Shown piece after piece: positions 17,586-26,633 of a DNA stretch of 64,000 nucleotides (the first letter of the stretch is position 1; every line of letters begins with the position of its first letter). A program made the translations under genes and the position numbers. The notes beneath the pieces were generated by a model. It did no database searches, had not been told where the DNA came from, and saw nothing but the letters and a program-made list of their open reading frames with translations. The DNA is from Rugamonas aquatica (GTDB taxonomy: Bacteria; Pseudomonadota; Gammaproteobacteria; Burkholderiales; Burkholderiaceae_D). The DNA lies in the NCBI RefSeq assembly GCF_009380215.1, contig NZ_WHUG01000005.1:1-64000 (forward strand). Reading direction: 5' to 3'.

Positions 17586-19019
17586 TCATGTTTTTTTAGT
17601 CAGTCGCACCGGCAATGCGCTTGGCGTCATCGTGAAGGTGAAACGCTCCTCGACCGGCGCCGCGCCTGGCACGCGCTCGATCACGAAATTCTTGACCAGC
17701 ATAGACATCGCCATCTTGATCTCGGCCATCGCCAGATAACGGCCGGGGCAGAAACGCGGCCCGCCGCCAAAGGGGAACAGCTTGCGCGCCGGGTCGTCGC
17801 CGCTGCCGTTGGCGCCCTCCAGCCAGCGCTCCGGCCGGAAGCGTTCCGGCTGCGCCAGTTCGCAATCCCGTTCGGAGGCCAGGCGCAGCAACAGAAAGAT
17901 CACCGTCCCCTTCGGCACTGACAGGCCGCCGACCACCGCATCCTCGTTCGGCTGCGCCGCCATGATGGGCGCCACCGGCTTCAGGCGCATGGCCTCGCGC
18001 GTGGCGGCGTCGATATACTTCAGATGCTCCAGGTGGTGGTAGTCGTCCAGCACGGCCTTGGCGCCCAGGACTTGTTCGGTCTCCGCCGCCATGCTGTGCG
18101 CGGCCTGCGGATGGGTCGACAGAAAATCGATCAGCCAGGCGGTCGTATTCGAGGTCGTATCCTCACCCGCGAACACCATCGTGATCGCATTGCCGACCAC
18201 CGCCTCATCGGTCAGGCCGGAATCCGGCTCGTCGCGGGCGACGATCAAGGCCTCCAGCATGTTGGAAGGCTTCTGCCGCAGCGCCGGATTGCGCTCGATG
18301 CGCTTGCGGGCCTCGGCGATGAAGCCGAAGATGGCGCGCTGGATGCGCTCCGCGGCCGCAATCGCCTCGTGGTCGTCGGCCCGCCGGAGCACCGACACGC
18401 GCCAGTAAGCGAACGGCGATGTCAGGCGCTTGGCCACCAGCTTGAAGAGGAATTCGATATCGCGCTGCAGCGGATGTTCTTCCAGCTCCAGCGTGTTGAT
18501 GTCCTGCCCCATCGCCAGGCCGATGGTCACGTCCAGCGTATAGGCCTTCAGGTCGCGCAGCACGTCGACCGGCTGGCCGGCGGCGATGGCGTTTTCCCAG
18601 CGCAGGCGCAGGCGTTCGGTCAGCGCGGTCAGCGTGGGGAAAAAGTTATGGATCACTTCCGGCGTCAGAGCGCGCATCACCAGTTTGCGCTGGCGGCGCC
18701 AATCCTCGCCCTCCGCCGTGAACAGGCCACGCGTGCCGACCTCGTTGAGCGCATCGGCGGTGCGGCTGGAGCGGCGCATCGCGTCGGGCCGGTCGCGCAG
18801 CAGGCTGGCGATCAGCTCACGATCGGACGTGACGACGATCTCCTTGCGCAGCACGCGGAAACGGTACATGGGACCGAACTCGCGCCCCCACCCTTCCAGC
18901 ACCTGATGCAAAGGCTTGCGATTGATATCGCGGACATTCCCCATCAACAGCTGCGCTTTCGGCGCGGGCAAATCGGCAATGCGGCGCAGCGGTGGCGGCG
19001 CGACGGACGTCAGTTCCAT
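17586..19019 (-). CDS. Cytochrome P450
   Basis: 477 residues, longer than typical soluble bacterial P450s and closer to the CYP102-like heme-domain size. The oxygen-binding I-helix motif AGEDTT is at 284-289, the K-helix ExxR at Glu342-Arg345, and the heme-ligand loop FPFGGGPRFCPGR places the thiolate at Cys424. All catalytic features are intact. No ferredoxin or reductase gene is adjacent, so electrons must come from elsewhere. GGGGGAAC precedes the ATG. Divergent from a VOC protein, with 80 bases between the starts. The substrate is unknown; fatty acids are usual for the closest types. Confidence 0.95.
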   Translation of the reverse strand: MELTSVAPPPLRRIADLPAPKAQLLMGNVRDINRKPLHQVLEGWGREFGPMYRFRVLRKEIVVTSDRELIASLLRDRPDAMRRSSRTADALNEVGTRGLFTAEGEDWRRQRKLVMRALTPEVIHNFFPTLTALTERLRLRWENAIAAGQPVDVLRDLKAYTLDVTIGLAMGQDINTLELEEHPLQRDIEFLFKLVAKRLTSPFAYWRVSVLRRADDHEAIAAAERIQRAIFGFIAEARKRIERNPALRQKPSNMLEALIVARDEPDSGLTDEAVVGNAITMVFAGEDTTSNTTAWLIDFLSTHPQAAHSMAAETEQVLGAKAVLDDYHHLEHLKYIDAATREAMRLKPVAPIMAAQPNEDAVVGGLSVPKGTVIFLLLRLASERDCELAQPERFRPERWLEGANGSGDDPARKLFPFGGGPRFCPGRYLAMAEIKMAMSMLVKNFVIERVPGAAPVEERFTFTMTPSALPVRLTKKT

Positions 19020-19099
19020 GGTGTTCCCCCATTTGATTAGTCTCCGGGTACACTATACCCCGAAATGTTGACGATCTGCTCACTCAACCGGGGAAACCG

Positions 19100-19492
19100 A
19101 TGCTATCGCATATCTACATTGGAACCAACGACTTCGAACCGGCATTCGCCTTCTACAACGCCGTCATGACAGAGCTGGGGACTCGCCTGCGCTTCAACGA
19201 CGCATCCAAGCCGTGGGCTGGCTGGCAGCCGGCCGAAGGCGCTCGGCCCTTGTTCATCATCGGCAAACCATACGACGGCCAGCCGGCCGCCAGCGGCAAC
19301 GGCCAGATGACGGCCTTCATGGCGCCGACCCGCGAGGCGGTCGACCGGGCCCACGCCGCCGCGCTGGCGAACGGAGGCCGCTGCGAAGGGGCGCCCGCTT
19401 TGCGTCCGCACTACCACGCCAACTACTACGGCGCCTACCTGCGCGACCCGGAGGGGAACAAAATCTGCGTGGTCTGTCACGACGCAGTATAA
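19100..19492 (+). CDS. VOC-family (glyoxalase/bleomycin-resistance fold) protein
   Basis: 130 residues with the paired beta-alpha-beta-beta-beta fold of the vicinal-oxygen-chelate family: LSHIYIGTNDFEPAFAFYNAVM at the start and YLRDPEGNKICVVCH at the end. His4 and the Glu in DPEGN are in the usual metal-ligand positions. GGGGAAA precedes the ATG. Members include glyoxalases, dioxygenases and resistance proteins; which one this is cannot be told. It is followed 16 bases later by a small unknown gene in the same direction. Confidence 0.9.
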   Translation: MLSHIYIGTNDFEPAFAFYNAVMTELGTRLRFNDASKPWAGWQPAEGARPLFIIGKPYDGQPAASGNGQMTAFMAPTREAVDRAHAAALANGGRCEGAPALRPHYHANYYGAYLRDPEGNKICVVCHDAV

Positions 19493-19508
19493 GGAACCGC
19501 CCTACAGC

Positions 19509-19901
19509 ATGAGCATCACAAACTACGAAGGACTGCGCGTGGTCTTGCGACCCGGCCCGCTGCCGAATACCTACGAATTCGTCGTCGAGAATAACGGGGA
19601 CTTGTTATTGTGGGATGTACAGTTGGACGTCTACCCGCTGCAGGGACCCGGCGCGTTCGGGTTGGACGACACGCATATGCATGCAGTCCCCGAACATCAA
19701 CGCACAGCGACGATCGACTCTCTTGCCCCGGGCGCCTCGGTCTGCATAGCGCAGGAAACCTGGATCAATCGGGCCAGCTTTAAAGTGACGGCAAAACGCA
19801 AGCTACTAAGCGGCACGTTCTCGACATCACAAGGTGGAGCGCCGCGATGGGGGCTGCGGGCCGATTTCGTCATCGCCCCGCCGATTTTGCGCGATCGCTG
19901 A
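19509..19901 (+). CDS. Small cytosolic protein of unknown function
   Basis: 130 residues without signal peptide or membrane helix. The predicted pattern is mostly beta strands (RVVLRPGPLPNTYEFVVENNGD; WDVQLDVYPLQGPG), perhaps an Ig-like sandwich. It follows the VOC gene at 16 bases, with AAGGAA upstream, so they are likely cotranscribed. No family was recognised. It converges on the alpha/beta hydrolase gene. Confidence 0.7.
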   Translation: MSITNYEGLRVVLRPGPLPNTYEFVVENNGDLLLWDVQLDVYPLQGPGAFGLDDTHMHAVPEHQRTATIDSLAPGASVCIAQETWINRASFKVTAKRKLLSGTFSTSQGGAPRWGLRADFVIAPPILRDR

Positions 19902-19920
19902 AAGCGCCTCGCCAGCTTCT

Positions 19921-21027
19921 TTAACGACTCGCAGGAATCGCCAAAGGCCGCACATACTCCAGCAAGCTAGTGAGCGTTTTCCCCGGCTCCTCCCACGGAA
20001 TCATGTGCGCCGAGCGTTCGAACCAGACTCCCTTTTTATAGGGTGCATCCACCTGCTCCAGCCAGGCAGCGGTGGGGGCCGAAGGCGTCGTGTAGTCGTG
20101 GCGCCCCATGAACATCACCACCGGAATTGGAAACTTGTGCACCTGCTTGTAGTCGACCTGGAGGAATTCGGGCAGTATCCGGTCCAGCGTGAACAGACTG
20201 CCCTGATCGACCGCCTGCGCTGACTTGCAGTCATATTCAGGCGACAGCAAAGGCGCGTCGAAATAGTACTTCGCGCCGCCATCGCGATACGCACTCAGGC
20301 CACCATAGAATTGCGGCCACTTCCTGGCGATGATGATGCGCTCCCGCGTGATCGGCGTGTTGCCCGGATACGGCGCAATGGAATTGAGCTCCGCGATCGC
20401 TTCCGCATTGTTATGCGCGCGGGCCTGATCCAATCCGTACTGAAAACTGAGCCGCTCGTTGTCGGGCGTGTTGATCACCTGGCCAATGCCGACGTAGGCA
20501 TAGAACAGGTCGGGCCGCACAAGCGCAGCCTTCATGCCGATGACAGTTCCCCAGCTGTGCCCCATCAGGATCACCTTGTTCTTGCCGTAACGCTGGCGTA
20601 TGAACTCGGCGACCTCAATGGCATCCTTGACGTAGCGGTCGATGTGGATGCTGTCGCTGATCTCTCCGGGCTTGGCCTCCAGATAAGTCTTGCCTGCTCC
20701 ACGCTGATCCCAATTGACCACCGTGAAATACTCCTCGATCGGCCGCTGGAACTCCCAGATGCTCGGCGTCAGCGGCGCCGCAGGGCCGCCGTGCAGGAAC
20801 AGGATAATGGGATTGGACCTGTCCTGCCCGCGCACGTTGAGCCACTGCTTGATGCCGCCGATGGTCGTCGTGTACGACTCATCGACGCCGCCCGGCGCCA
20901 CGATGCGCTGAAGGTCGCGTACAACCGCCCTCGCCTGCTCATAAGACTTCCCGGCTGGGCACTCCTCGGCGTTGACCTGAGGGTAAAGCGTAACAAGGAA
21001 CAGTAAGACAGCTGCGTATATTCTCAT
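19921..21027 (-). CDS. Secreted alpha/beta hydrolase, proline-iminopeptidase-like
   Basis: 368 residues from MRIYAAVLLFLVTLYPQVNA, a signal peptide; a start eight residues earlier would spoil it. The oxyanion-hole HGGPAAP, WDQRGAGKT, and the nucleophile elbow GHSWGT are the signature of the prolyl aminopeptidase (S33) branch. The catalytic aspartate is likely in MGRHDYTTP and the histidine in ERSAHMIPWEEP. Probably a periplasmic or exported peptidase or esterase. Members of this branch vary in substrate, so only the fold and catalytic triad are certain. Confidence 0.88.
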   Translation of the reverse strand: MRIYAAVLLFLVTLYPQVNAEECPAGKSYEQARAVVRDLQRIVAPGGVDESYTTTIGGIKQWLNVRGQDRSNPIILFLHGGPAAPLTPSIWEFQRPIEEYFTVVNWDQRGAGKTYLEAKPGEISDSIHIDRYVKDAIEVAEFIRQRYGKNKVILMGHSWGTVIGMKAALVRPDLFYAYVGIGQVINTPDNERLSFQYGLDQARAHNNAEAIAELNSIAPYPGNTPITRERIIIARKWPQFYGGLSAYRDGGAKYYFDAPLLSPEYDCKSAQAVDQGSLFTLDRILPEFLQVDYKQVHKFPIPVVMFMGRHDYTTPSAPTAAWLEQVDAPYKKGVWFERSAHMIPWEEPGKTLTSLLEYVRPLAIPASR

Positions 21028-21055
21028 CGTGACAGTTCCAGCAAAAGACAATGTA

Positions 21056-21256
21056 TCAGGCCAGCGCTTCCTTCGCGGCTTCTTCGGGCGTCAAGCCCTC
21101 ATAGAACTGGTCGGTGAACCACTCGACCTGCTCTTCGATATGCTCCTGCGCTTCTTCCTGCGTGGCGCCGCCCTTGACCAGGAAGCCCTCCACTTCGATA
21201 CACCAGTTGATCAATTCCAGGGTTTCCGGATCCAGCTCTTCTTTTTTCTTTGCCAT
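21056..21256 (-). CDS. Small acidic protein of unknown function
   Basis: 66 residues, MAKKKEELDPETLELINWC..., rich in Glu and predicted helical. AGAGGTAA precedes the ATG at good spacing, which supports expression. It lies between the M16 peptidase gene and the hydrolase gene, all leftward. No domain or function was recognised. Confidence 0.7.
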   Translation of the reverse strand: MAKKKEELDPETLELINWCIEVEGFLVKGGATQEEAQEHIEEQVEWFTDQFYEGLTPEEAAKEALA

Positions 21257-21308
21257 GATTTACCTCTACATCGGTGAGTACAAGCCGCCAGTGTAACAGG
21301 CGGCCCGC

Positions 21309-24134
21309 CTACTTCGCCGGATACAGCACCACCTGCACATAGTTGTTCATGTCGAAATAGCGCCGCGCCGTCTCCTTCAACTCCGCAGCCGTCAGCGCCG
21401 TCACGCGCGATTCGTAGGTCAGCACCTCGGCAGGATCGGACTGATTGACGAAGGCGTTCATCATCACCGCCATCCAATAGCCGTTCTCGCGCAGGCCGTT
21501 GCGGTAGTTCTTCAGCCAGGTCGCCTTCACCTTCTCCAGGTCCGCATCCAGCGCGCCGCTTTCCTTGATCTTGTCGATCTCCGCAAACGTCGCCGCCAGC
21601 ACCTTGTCGACATTCTCCGGCGCGCATGGCAAGGTGGCCGTCACCGCGTAGTGCTGGTACGGGATGCGCTCGATGCCGCCGCGTATGCCGCCGCTATACA
21701 TCGCCCCCATCTTCTCGCGCAGCACCTCGATCAGTTTGATGTTCAACACCTCGATCAATGCCTGCAAACGCATGCGCTCCTGCGAGGAGAACTGCGTCTC
21801 GCCGGTGAAGGACAGCGAGATTGTGCTCTTCGGCTCCGAACCCGCATGCACTTCCTTCTTGACCACGCCGCGCACCGGCCGCACGCCCTCGTCCTTGAAC
21901 GCCACCGGGATATCGCCCACCGGCAGGCTGGCCAGATACGTGGCGATCAGCGGCTTGACCTTCTCGACATCGAAACTGCCCGCCATGAAGAACGTGAAGC
22001 CCTTGGCGCTGGACATGCGGCTGCTGTACAGGTCCACCGCGCGGTCCATGCCCAGCTGGTCGAAATCGGCCGGCTTGGGCGCACGCTGCACGCGCGGGTT
22101 GTTGTTGTACAGCGTAGCCGTGATCGTATCGCCCAGGATCGACTCGGGCCGCGCCAGGTTGTTCTTCGCCAGTTCGCGCTGACGGTCCACATACGCGCTG
22201 TAGATGACGGGATCTTTGCGCGGCTGCGTCATGTTCAGATACAGCAGCTGCAACATCGTTTCAACATCGCCCTTGCCGGAAACACCGCTCGCCATCTCGT
22301 TAAGCGAGCTGACACTGGCACTGGCGCCCGCCGTCTTCCCGGCCAATACCTTCACCAGATCGCTCGGCGTGTAGTTCTGCACGCCCATCTGGTGCACGAT
22401 ATTGCTGGCGTAGCGGGCGCTGAACAAGTCCTGGTCGCCCAGCAGCGACCAGCCGCCGAAACGCAAGCCTGTCACGATCACCTGGTCGTTATTGAAATCG
22501 GTAGGCTTCAGCACCACCTTCACGCCGTTGCTCAGCACAAGCTCGGTGAATCCCAGCTTGGCATTGACGGTCTGGCTGACGATGCTACCGGCCTTGGGCG
22601 GAACCGCCATCAGCTGGCTGGCGTACACCTTCTCCTCCCGCGCACTGACGCTGATCTTTTCGGCGGCGCTGGCCACGGCCAGCAGCTCATCAGCCTTCGG
22701 CGTGAGCGTGCCCGCCGCCTCGCTGCCGGAGTAGACCACCAGCTTGTTCTGGCTGTCGGGGATCGCCGCGCGCACGGCCGCATTCACTTCCGACAGTGCG
22801 ATGCCCGGGATCAGCTCGTTGGCGTAGCGGTACTCCGCCGCGATGCCGGGGATGCTTTCCTTGTCGAGGAAGTTGCGGATGTACTCCCCCGCATAGCCGG
22901 ACGAATCGGACTTGTCACGCTCGTTGTACATGCGCTCGAAGTTGCGCAGCAGGCCTTTCTTGGCGCGCTCCAATTCGGACTCGGTCACGCCGTACTGGCG
23001 CGCGCGCTGGTCTTCCTGCACCAGCGCGTTGATGGCCGGCGTCACGCCGCCCTTGCCCAGCACCGCGCCGGCGACGAAGGAGCGATAGCCGCGCATCACG
23101 CCACTCATGCCGCTGAAGCCTTGCAGGAACGGCGGATTGGCCTGCTGCGTCAACTCATGCATGCGCTGGCCGAGAATGAAACCGTAAATATTCTCGATCA
23201 TCTTCTGCCGGTAATCGGCGATGGTGGTGCCGGGTTCCCATGCCTGGATCGGATAGCGGATGAAGACCGAATTGCTGCCGATCTCCTTGTCGGTAAAGAC
23301 CACGCCTTCAGGTTCGGCGCGCTCCGGAATCCTGGCATACTCGCGCGGCCGCTCGTTCTGCGGATTTTTCAACTTCCCGAAATGCTGCGTAATCAGCTGC
23401 TCGGCATCGGCCGGCTCGATGTCGCCGACCACCACCACCGCCATCAGGTCCGGCCGATACCAGTCGCGGTAGAAGCGCTTAACTGCGTCGTACTTGAAGT
23501 TCTTGAGGATGTCCTCCTTACCGATGGGCAGCCGCTGCGCATAGCGCGAGCCGTTCAGCACCTTCGGCAGCAGCACCTTGTTCATGCGGTCGTCCACGCC
23601 TTTACCCAGCCGCAGCTCCTCCAGCACGATGCCACGCTCGCTGTCGATGTCGGCGTCGTTGAAGGACAGCCCGTGCGCCCAGTCCTCCAGCACCTGAAAG
23701 CCCTGCTCCACCACCTCGCGCTTCTCGGTCGGTATCGGCAGCACGTATACGGTTTCGTTGAAGGTGGTGTAGGCATTGAGGTCGGCGCCGAACTTCACGC
23801 CTATCGTCTGCAGGTAGGACACCAGTTCGTTGCGCTTGAAATGGGTCGAGCCGTTGAAGGCCATATGCTCGGTGAAGTGCGCCAGGCCTTGCTGATCGTC
23901 GTCCTCCAGGATCGATCCCGCCTTGACCACCAGCCGCAGCTCCAGCTTCTTCTCGGGGCGGCCGTTCTTTTGCACATAGTAGGTCAAGCCGTTGGCCAGC
24001 TTGCCCACCTTGACCTGCGGGCCGATGGGAATCTGATCGCTCAAATTCAGCGGCGGCTGATCGGCGGCTTGCGCCATGAGAGTACACGCCAGCAGAACGG
24101 CGGCGGAGGCGCTACGCATTGTCATCAGCTTCAT
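21309..24134 (-). CDS. M16-family zinc metallopeptidase (pitrilysin-like), secreted
   Basis: 941 residues with an N-terminal signal sequence (MKLMTMRSASAAVLLACTLMAQA). The inverted zinc motif HFTEH (His86, Glu89, His90) sits in the first M16 domain, and a downstream Glu in DSERGIVLEELR supplies the third ligand. The second half has the inactive M16 domain, so one chain holds both halves. Expected to degrade peptides in the periplasm. It is divergent from the riboflavin gene ribB and probably unrelated to it in function. Full length with no missing motif. Confidence 0.95.
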   Translation of the reverse strand: MKLMTMRSASAAVLLACTLMAQAADQPPLNLSDQIPIGPQVKVGKLANGLTYYVQKNGRPEKKLELRLVVKAGSILEDDDQQGLAHFTEHMAFNGSTHFKRNELVSYLQTIGVKFGADLNAYTTFNETVYVLPIPTEKREVVEQGFQVLEDWAHGLSFNDADIDSERGIVLEELRLGKGVDDRMNKVLLPKVLNGSRYAQRLPIGKEDILKNFKYDAVKRFYRDWYRPDLMAVVVVGDIEPADAEQLITQHFGKLKNPQNERPREYARIPERAEPEGVVFTDKEIGSNSVFIRYPIQAWEPGTTIADYRQKMIENIYGFILGQRMHELTQQANPPFLQGFSGMSGVMRGYRSFVAGAVLGKGGVTPAINALVQEDQRARQYGVTESELERAKKGLLRNFERMYNERDKSDSSGYAGEYIRNFLDKESIPGIAAEYRYANELIPGIALSEVNAAVRAAIPDSQNKLVVYSGSEAAGTLTPKADELLAVASAAEKISVSAREEKVYASQLMAVPPKAGSIVSQTVNAKLGFTELVLSNGVKVVLKPTDFNNDQVIVTGLRFGGWSLLGDQDLFSARYASNIVHQMGVQNYTPSDLVKVLAGKTAGASASVSSLNEMASGVSGKGDVETMLQLLYLNMTQPRKDPVIYSAYVDRQRELAKNNLARPESILGDTITATLYNNNPRVQRAPKPADFDQLGMDRAVDLYSSRMSSAKGFTFFMAGSFDVEKVKPLIATYLASLPVGDIPVAFKDEGVRPVRGVVKKEVHAGSEPKSTISLSFTGETQFSSQERMRLQALIEVLNIKLIEVLREKMGAMYSGGIRGGIERIPYQHYAVTATLPCAPENVDKVLAATFAEIDKIKESGALDADLEKVKATWLKNYRNGLRENGYWMAVMMNAFVNQSDPAEVLTYESRVTALTAAELKETARRYFDMNNYVQVVLYPAK

Positions 24135-24167
24135 ACCCGTTGCAATTTTAGGAAGGAAAAGGCTACC

Positions 24168-24198
24168 TTACACCGAAATTCTTAATTTGGGCTAGAAT
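24168..24198 (+). promoter_or_regulatory. Candidate sigma-70 promoter of the riboflavin leader
   Basis: TTACAC (24168-24173) and TAGAAT (24193-24198) are spaced by 19 bp and lie about 40 bp before the FMN aptamer. This is a slightly long spacer but the only plausible pair in the region. The same stretch also carries the start region of the leftward M16 gene. Confidence 0.4.
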
Positions 24199-24235
24199 CC
24201 TTGCTCGCCTGCCAGCCGGCAGGTTTTAACGACGT

Positions 24236-24378
24236 CTTCGGGGCGGGGTGCGATTCCCCACCGGCGGTAAGGCCAGCGATGGCCAAGCCCGCGAGCGCCT
24301 TTGCAATCCACCGCAAAGGGTCAGCAGATCTGGTGTGACTCCAGAGCCGACGGTATAGTCCGGATGAAAGAAGATGTG
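24236..24378 (+). promoter_or_regulatory. FMN riboswitch (RFN element)
   Basis: All conserved blocks of the FMN aptamer are present in order: GGGGCGGGGTGCGATTCCCC, ACCGGCGGTAA, GCCCGCGAGC, the variable hairpin CCTTTGC...GCAAAGG, CAGATCTGGTGTGACTCCAG, and AGCCGACGGTATAGTCCGGATG. It folds in the leader of ribB and should reduce its expression when FMN is plentiful. The element begins about 240 bases before the ribB start. Confidence 0.97.
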
Positions 24379-24385
24379 CGGTGAC

Positions 24386-24422
24386 GCGGCCTCCCGCCCG
24401 AGCGATCGGTGCGGCGGGCCGC
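24386..24422 (+). promoter_or_regulatory. GC-rich hairpin downstream of the FMN aptamer (expression platform)
   Basis: GCGGC/GCCGC and CCCGCC/GGCGGG pair to form a strong stem just after the aptamer. A T5 run occurs about 25 bases later (near 24446-24450), and the ribosome-binding site GAGGAG follows at about 24463. The stem could act as part of a terminator or as the antisequestor for translation control; the sequence does not decide between them. Confidence 0.45.
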
Positions 24423-24476
24423 GCGTATTCGCTTGCCCTGTCGCGTTTTTCGCCAATTTTGCGAGGAGCGTTCCAC

Positions 24477-25139
24477 ATGTTTGACCAACAATCCGCAGTA
24501 TCCCCCTATTCCCTCGTTTCGGACGATCTGGAAGGCCGCATCGCCGCGGCGCTGGACGCCATGCGCGCCGGCGTGCCGGTGATCCTGCTCGACGATTTCG
24601 ACCGCGAGAACGAAGCGGACCTGATCGTCGCCGCCGAAAAAATCACCGTGCAGTCGATGGCGATGATGATCCGCGAATGCAGCGGCATCGTCTGTCTCTG
24701 CCTGAGCGCCGACAAGGTGCGCGCGCTGGAACTGCCGATGATGGCCGCCGATAACGGCAGCCGTTACGGCACGCCGTTCACGGTGTCGATCGAAGCGCGT
24801 GAAGGCGTGACTACCGGCGTCTCGGCGGCCGACCGCGTCACCACCATCCGCACCGCCATCGCGGCGGACGCCGTGCCGCATGACCTGGTCCACCCGGGCC
24901 ACGTGTTCCCGCTGCGCGCCACGCCAGGCGGCGTGCTGGCCCGCAAAGGCCACACCGAAGGCTCGGTGGACCTGGCGACGATGGCGGGCCTGAACCCGGC
25001 CGCCGTGCTGTGCGAACTGATGAACCCCGACGGCACCATGATGCGCGGCGCCGACATCGAAAGCTTCGCCGAACTGCACGGCATGCCCATCCTGACCATC
25101 GCCGAGATGATCGAATGGCGCCGTAAGCACGGCGTTTAA
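24477..25139 (+). CDS. ribB: 3,4-dihydroxy-2-butanone-4-phosphate synthase
   Basis: 220 residues, the length of stand-alone RibB; no GTP-cyclohydrolase II (RibA) domain is attached. It converts ribulose-5-phosphate to the four-carbon precursor of riboflavin plus formate. The metal/acid motif [11 protein letters not shown] and the conserved [16 protein letters not shown] block ([24 protein letters not shown]) and [10 protein letters not shown] are intact. The ATG at 24477 has GAGGAG in front, which excludes a longer in-frame start. Controlled by the FMN riboswitch in its leader. Its TAA is shared with the TAA of the convergent MFS gene (TTAA, 25136-25139). Confidence 0.96.
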   Translation: MFDQQSAVSPYSLVSDDLEGRIAAALDAMRAGVPVILLDDFDRENEADLIVAAEKITVQSMAMMIRECSGIVCLCLSADKVRALELPMMAADNGSRYGTPFTVSIEAREGVTTGVSAADRVTTIRTAIAADAVPHDLVHPGHVFPLRATPGGVLARKGHTEGSVDLATMAGLNPAAVLCELMNPDGTMMRGADIESFAELHGMPILTIAEMIEWRRKHGV

Positions 25140-26524
25140 ACCGGCTTACCCAGTTTGACGTAGCGGTACACCAGCAGCAGGGCCCCGGCGTATGCCGCTG
25201 TAATCAGGCAGAACGACAGCGGCAGACGCCACGCCCACTCGGGCGCCATATGCATCACGGTGCCCATCATCGCCACGCCGACCAGGGCGCCGATCTGACG
25301 ATTGGCGTTCAGCGCGGCGGCGGCGCTGTTGGAATGCGCCTTGCCCGCCACCAGCATCACCGTCGCCGTCATGCCCGGAATCGCGATGCCGATGGCGAAG
25401 TTCATCACCACGGCGGCAAGCACCAGCAGCCAGTAAGGCGTTTGCGGCGTCAGGCCGATCAGCATCACAAACGCCATCACCAGCCCCACCATCAAGCCAT
25501 ACAGCATCGGCGGCCGCGTGCCGACACGCGCAGTGATGCGTCCCGAAGTCAAGTTGCCGACAGCGAAAGCGGCCATCATCGGTATCAGCTTCAAGCCCGT
25601 ATGCAGCGCGTCCGCGCCGGACTGCTGGATGAAAAGGCTAAGCAGGAACAGTTGACCGAACACCGCAAAGTTAATCAGGAAGCCGACGCCATTGGCCGCC
25701 GCGAAAGCCGGCGTATCGAACAGCGCCCGTGGCAACAAGGGGTGTGCGCCATTGCGTTCGCGCCGCACCAGCATGAAGGCCGCCAGCACCGTCGCCACAA
25801 CCGCGCCCAGCACCGGCGCCGAGCCCCAGCCCAGCGACGGACCTTCGATCAGCACAAAGCTCAGCGCCGCCAGCGCCACCACGCCCAGCAGATGGCTCAG
25901 CATCGACAGCGCGCGCTCATGACGCGGCGTAGCCGGCGCCACCACCTGCGTCAGCACGATGCCCAGCAGGCCGATAGGCACGTTCACCCAGAACACGCTG
26001 CGCCAGCCGAACGAATGCACCAGCAGGCCGCCCACCAGCGGACCTGCCGCCGACGAGCAACCGACGATGGCCGACCACGTTCCCAGCATGCGCGCGCGGG
26101 TGGCCTGGTCTTCATAGGCATGCGTGAGCAGGCTGAGGGAGCTAGGCATGAACAGCGCAGCACCGGCGCCTTGCAGCAGGCGCGCAGCGATCAGCGCATT
26201 GCCGCTCGGGGCCACAGCGCACAGCACGGAACCGAGGATGAACACACTCAGGCCGCCTTGATAAACGTTCTTCGGGCCGAAGCGGTCAGCCAGCGCGCCG
26301 CCCGCCATCAGCAGCGCGGCGAAGGTCAGCGTGTAGCCGTCCACCACCCAAACCAGGCCGGTGAGCGGAACGCCCAGGTTGACGGAGATATCGGATAAGG
26401 CGGTATTGACGGCGGTGACATCGATCATCGCCATCACAAAGCCTATGGCCAGTGTCATCAACACCAGCAAGGCGGGAATCTGGCGCGGCTGGATCGCCGG
26501 CGCCACGGAGACAGGGGTAGTCAT
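25136..26524 (-). CDS. MFS transporter, DHA2 (14-helix, EmrB/QacA-like) family
   Basis: 462 residues with about 14 hydrophobic segments. Motif A-like [17 protein letters not shown] and the motif C-like region [32 protein letters not shown] are typical of proton-driven DHA2 drug exporters. AAGGAC precedes the ATG. It is divergent from a LysR gene across a region with two ATGCA-based inverted repeats, so the LysR probably controls it. The exported compound is unknown. Confidence 0.92.
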   Translation of the reverse strand: MTTPVSVAPAIQPRQIPALLVLMTLAIGFVMAMIDVTAVNTALSDISVNLGVPLTGLVWVVDGYTLTFAALLMAGGALADRFGPKNVYQGGLSVFILGSVLCAVAPSGNALIAARLLQGAGAALFMPSSLSLLTHAYEDQATRARMLGTWSAIVGCSSAAGPLVGGLLVHSFGWRSVFWVNVPIGLLGIVLTQVVAPATPRHERALSMLSHLLGVVALAALSFVLIEGPSLGWGSAPVLGAVVATVLAAFMLVRRERNGAHPLLPRALFDTPAFAAANGVGFLINFAVFGQLFLLSLFIQQSGADALHTGLKLIPMMAAFAVGNLTSGRITARVGTRPPMLYGLMVGLVMAFVMLIGLTPQTPYWLLVLAAVVMNFAIGIAIPGMTATVMLVAGKAHSNSAAAALNANRQIGALVGVAMMGTVMHMAPEWAWRLPLSFCLITAAYAGALLLVYRYVKLGKPV

Positions 26525-26563
26525 GGTGCGTCCTTTAGAGAGATGCGCCGATGTTAGCCCGCT

Positions 26564-26616
26564 TGCATGATGCAGTAAATACGCATAACATCAGCACTCC
26601 GATGCAAAAATGCATC
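26564..26616. promoter_or_regulatory. Paired inverted repeats between MFS exporter and LysR gene
   Basis: TGCATGATGCA at 26564-26574 and GATGCAAAAATGCATC at 26601-26616 share ATGCA half-sites and are 37 bp apart, about 3.5 turns. They fill most of the 109-bp gap between the divergent starts (26524 and 26634). This is a likely binding region for the adjacent LysR protein. Confidence 0.5.
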
Positions 26617-26633
26617 ACCCTCGGACACACCGC

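Noticed and set aside
21651..24185. 844-residue rightward open frame opposite the M16 peptidase
   Set aside because: Antisense shadow with low-complexity composition; the M16 gene has a signal peptide and zinc motif.
24381..24476. N-terminal extension of RibB
   Set aside because: It would translate the riboswitch expression platform, and ATG 24477 has its own GAGGAG site.
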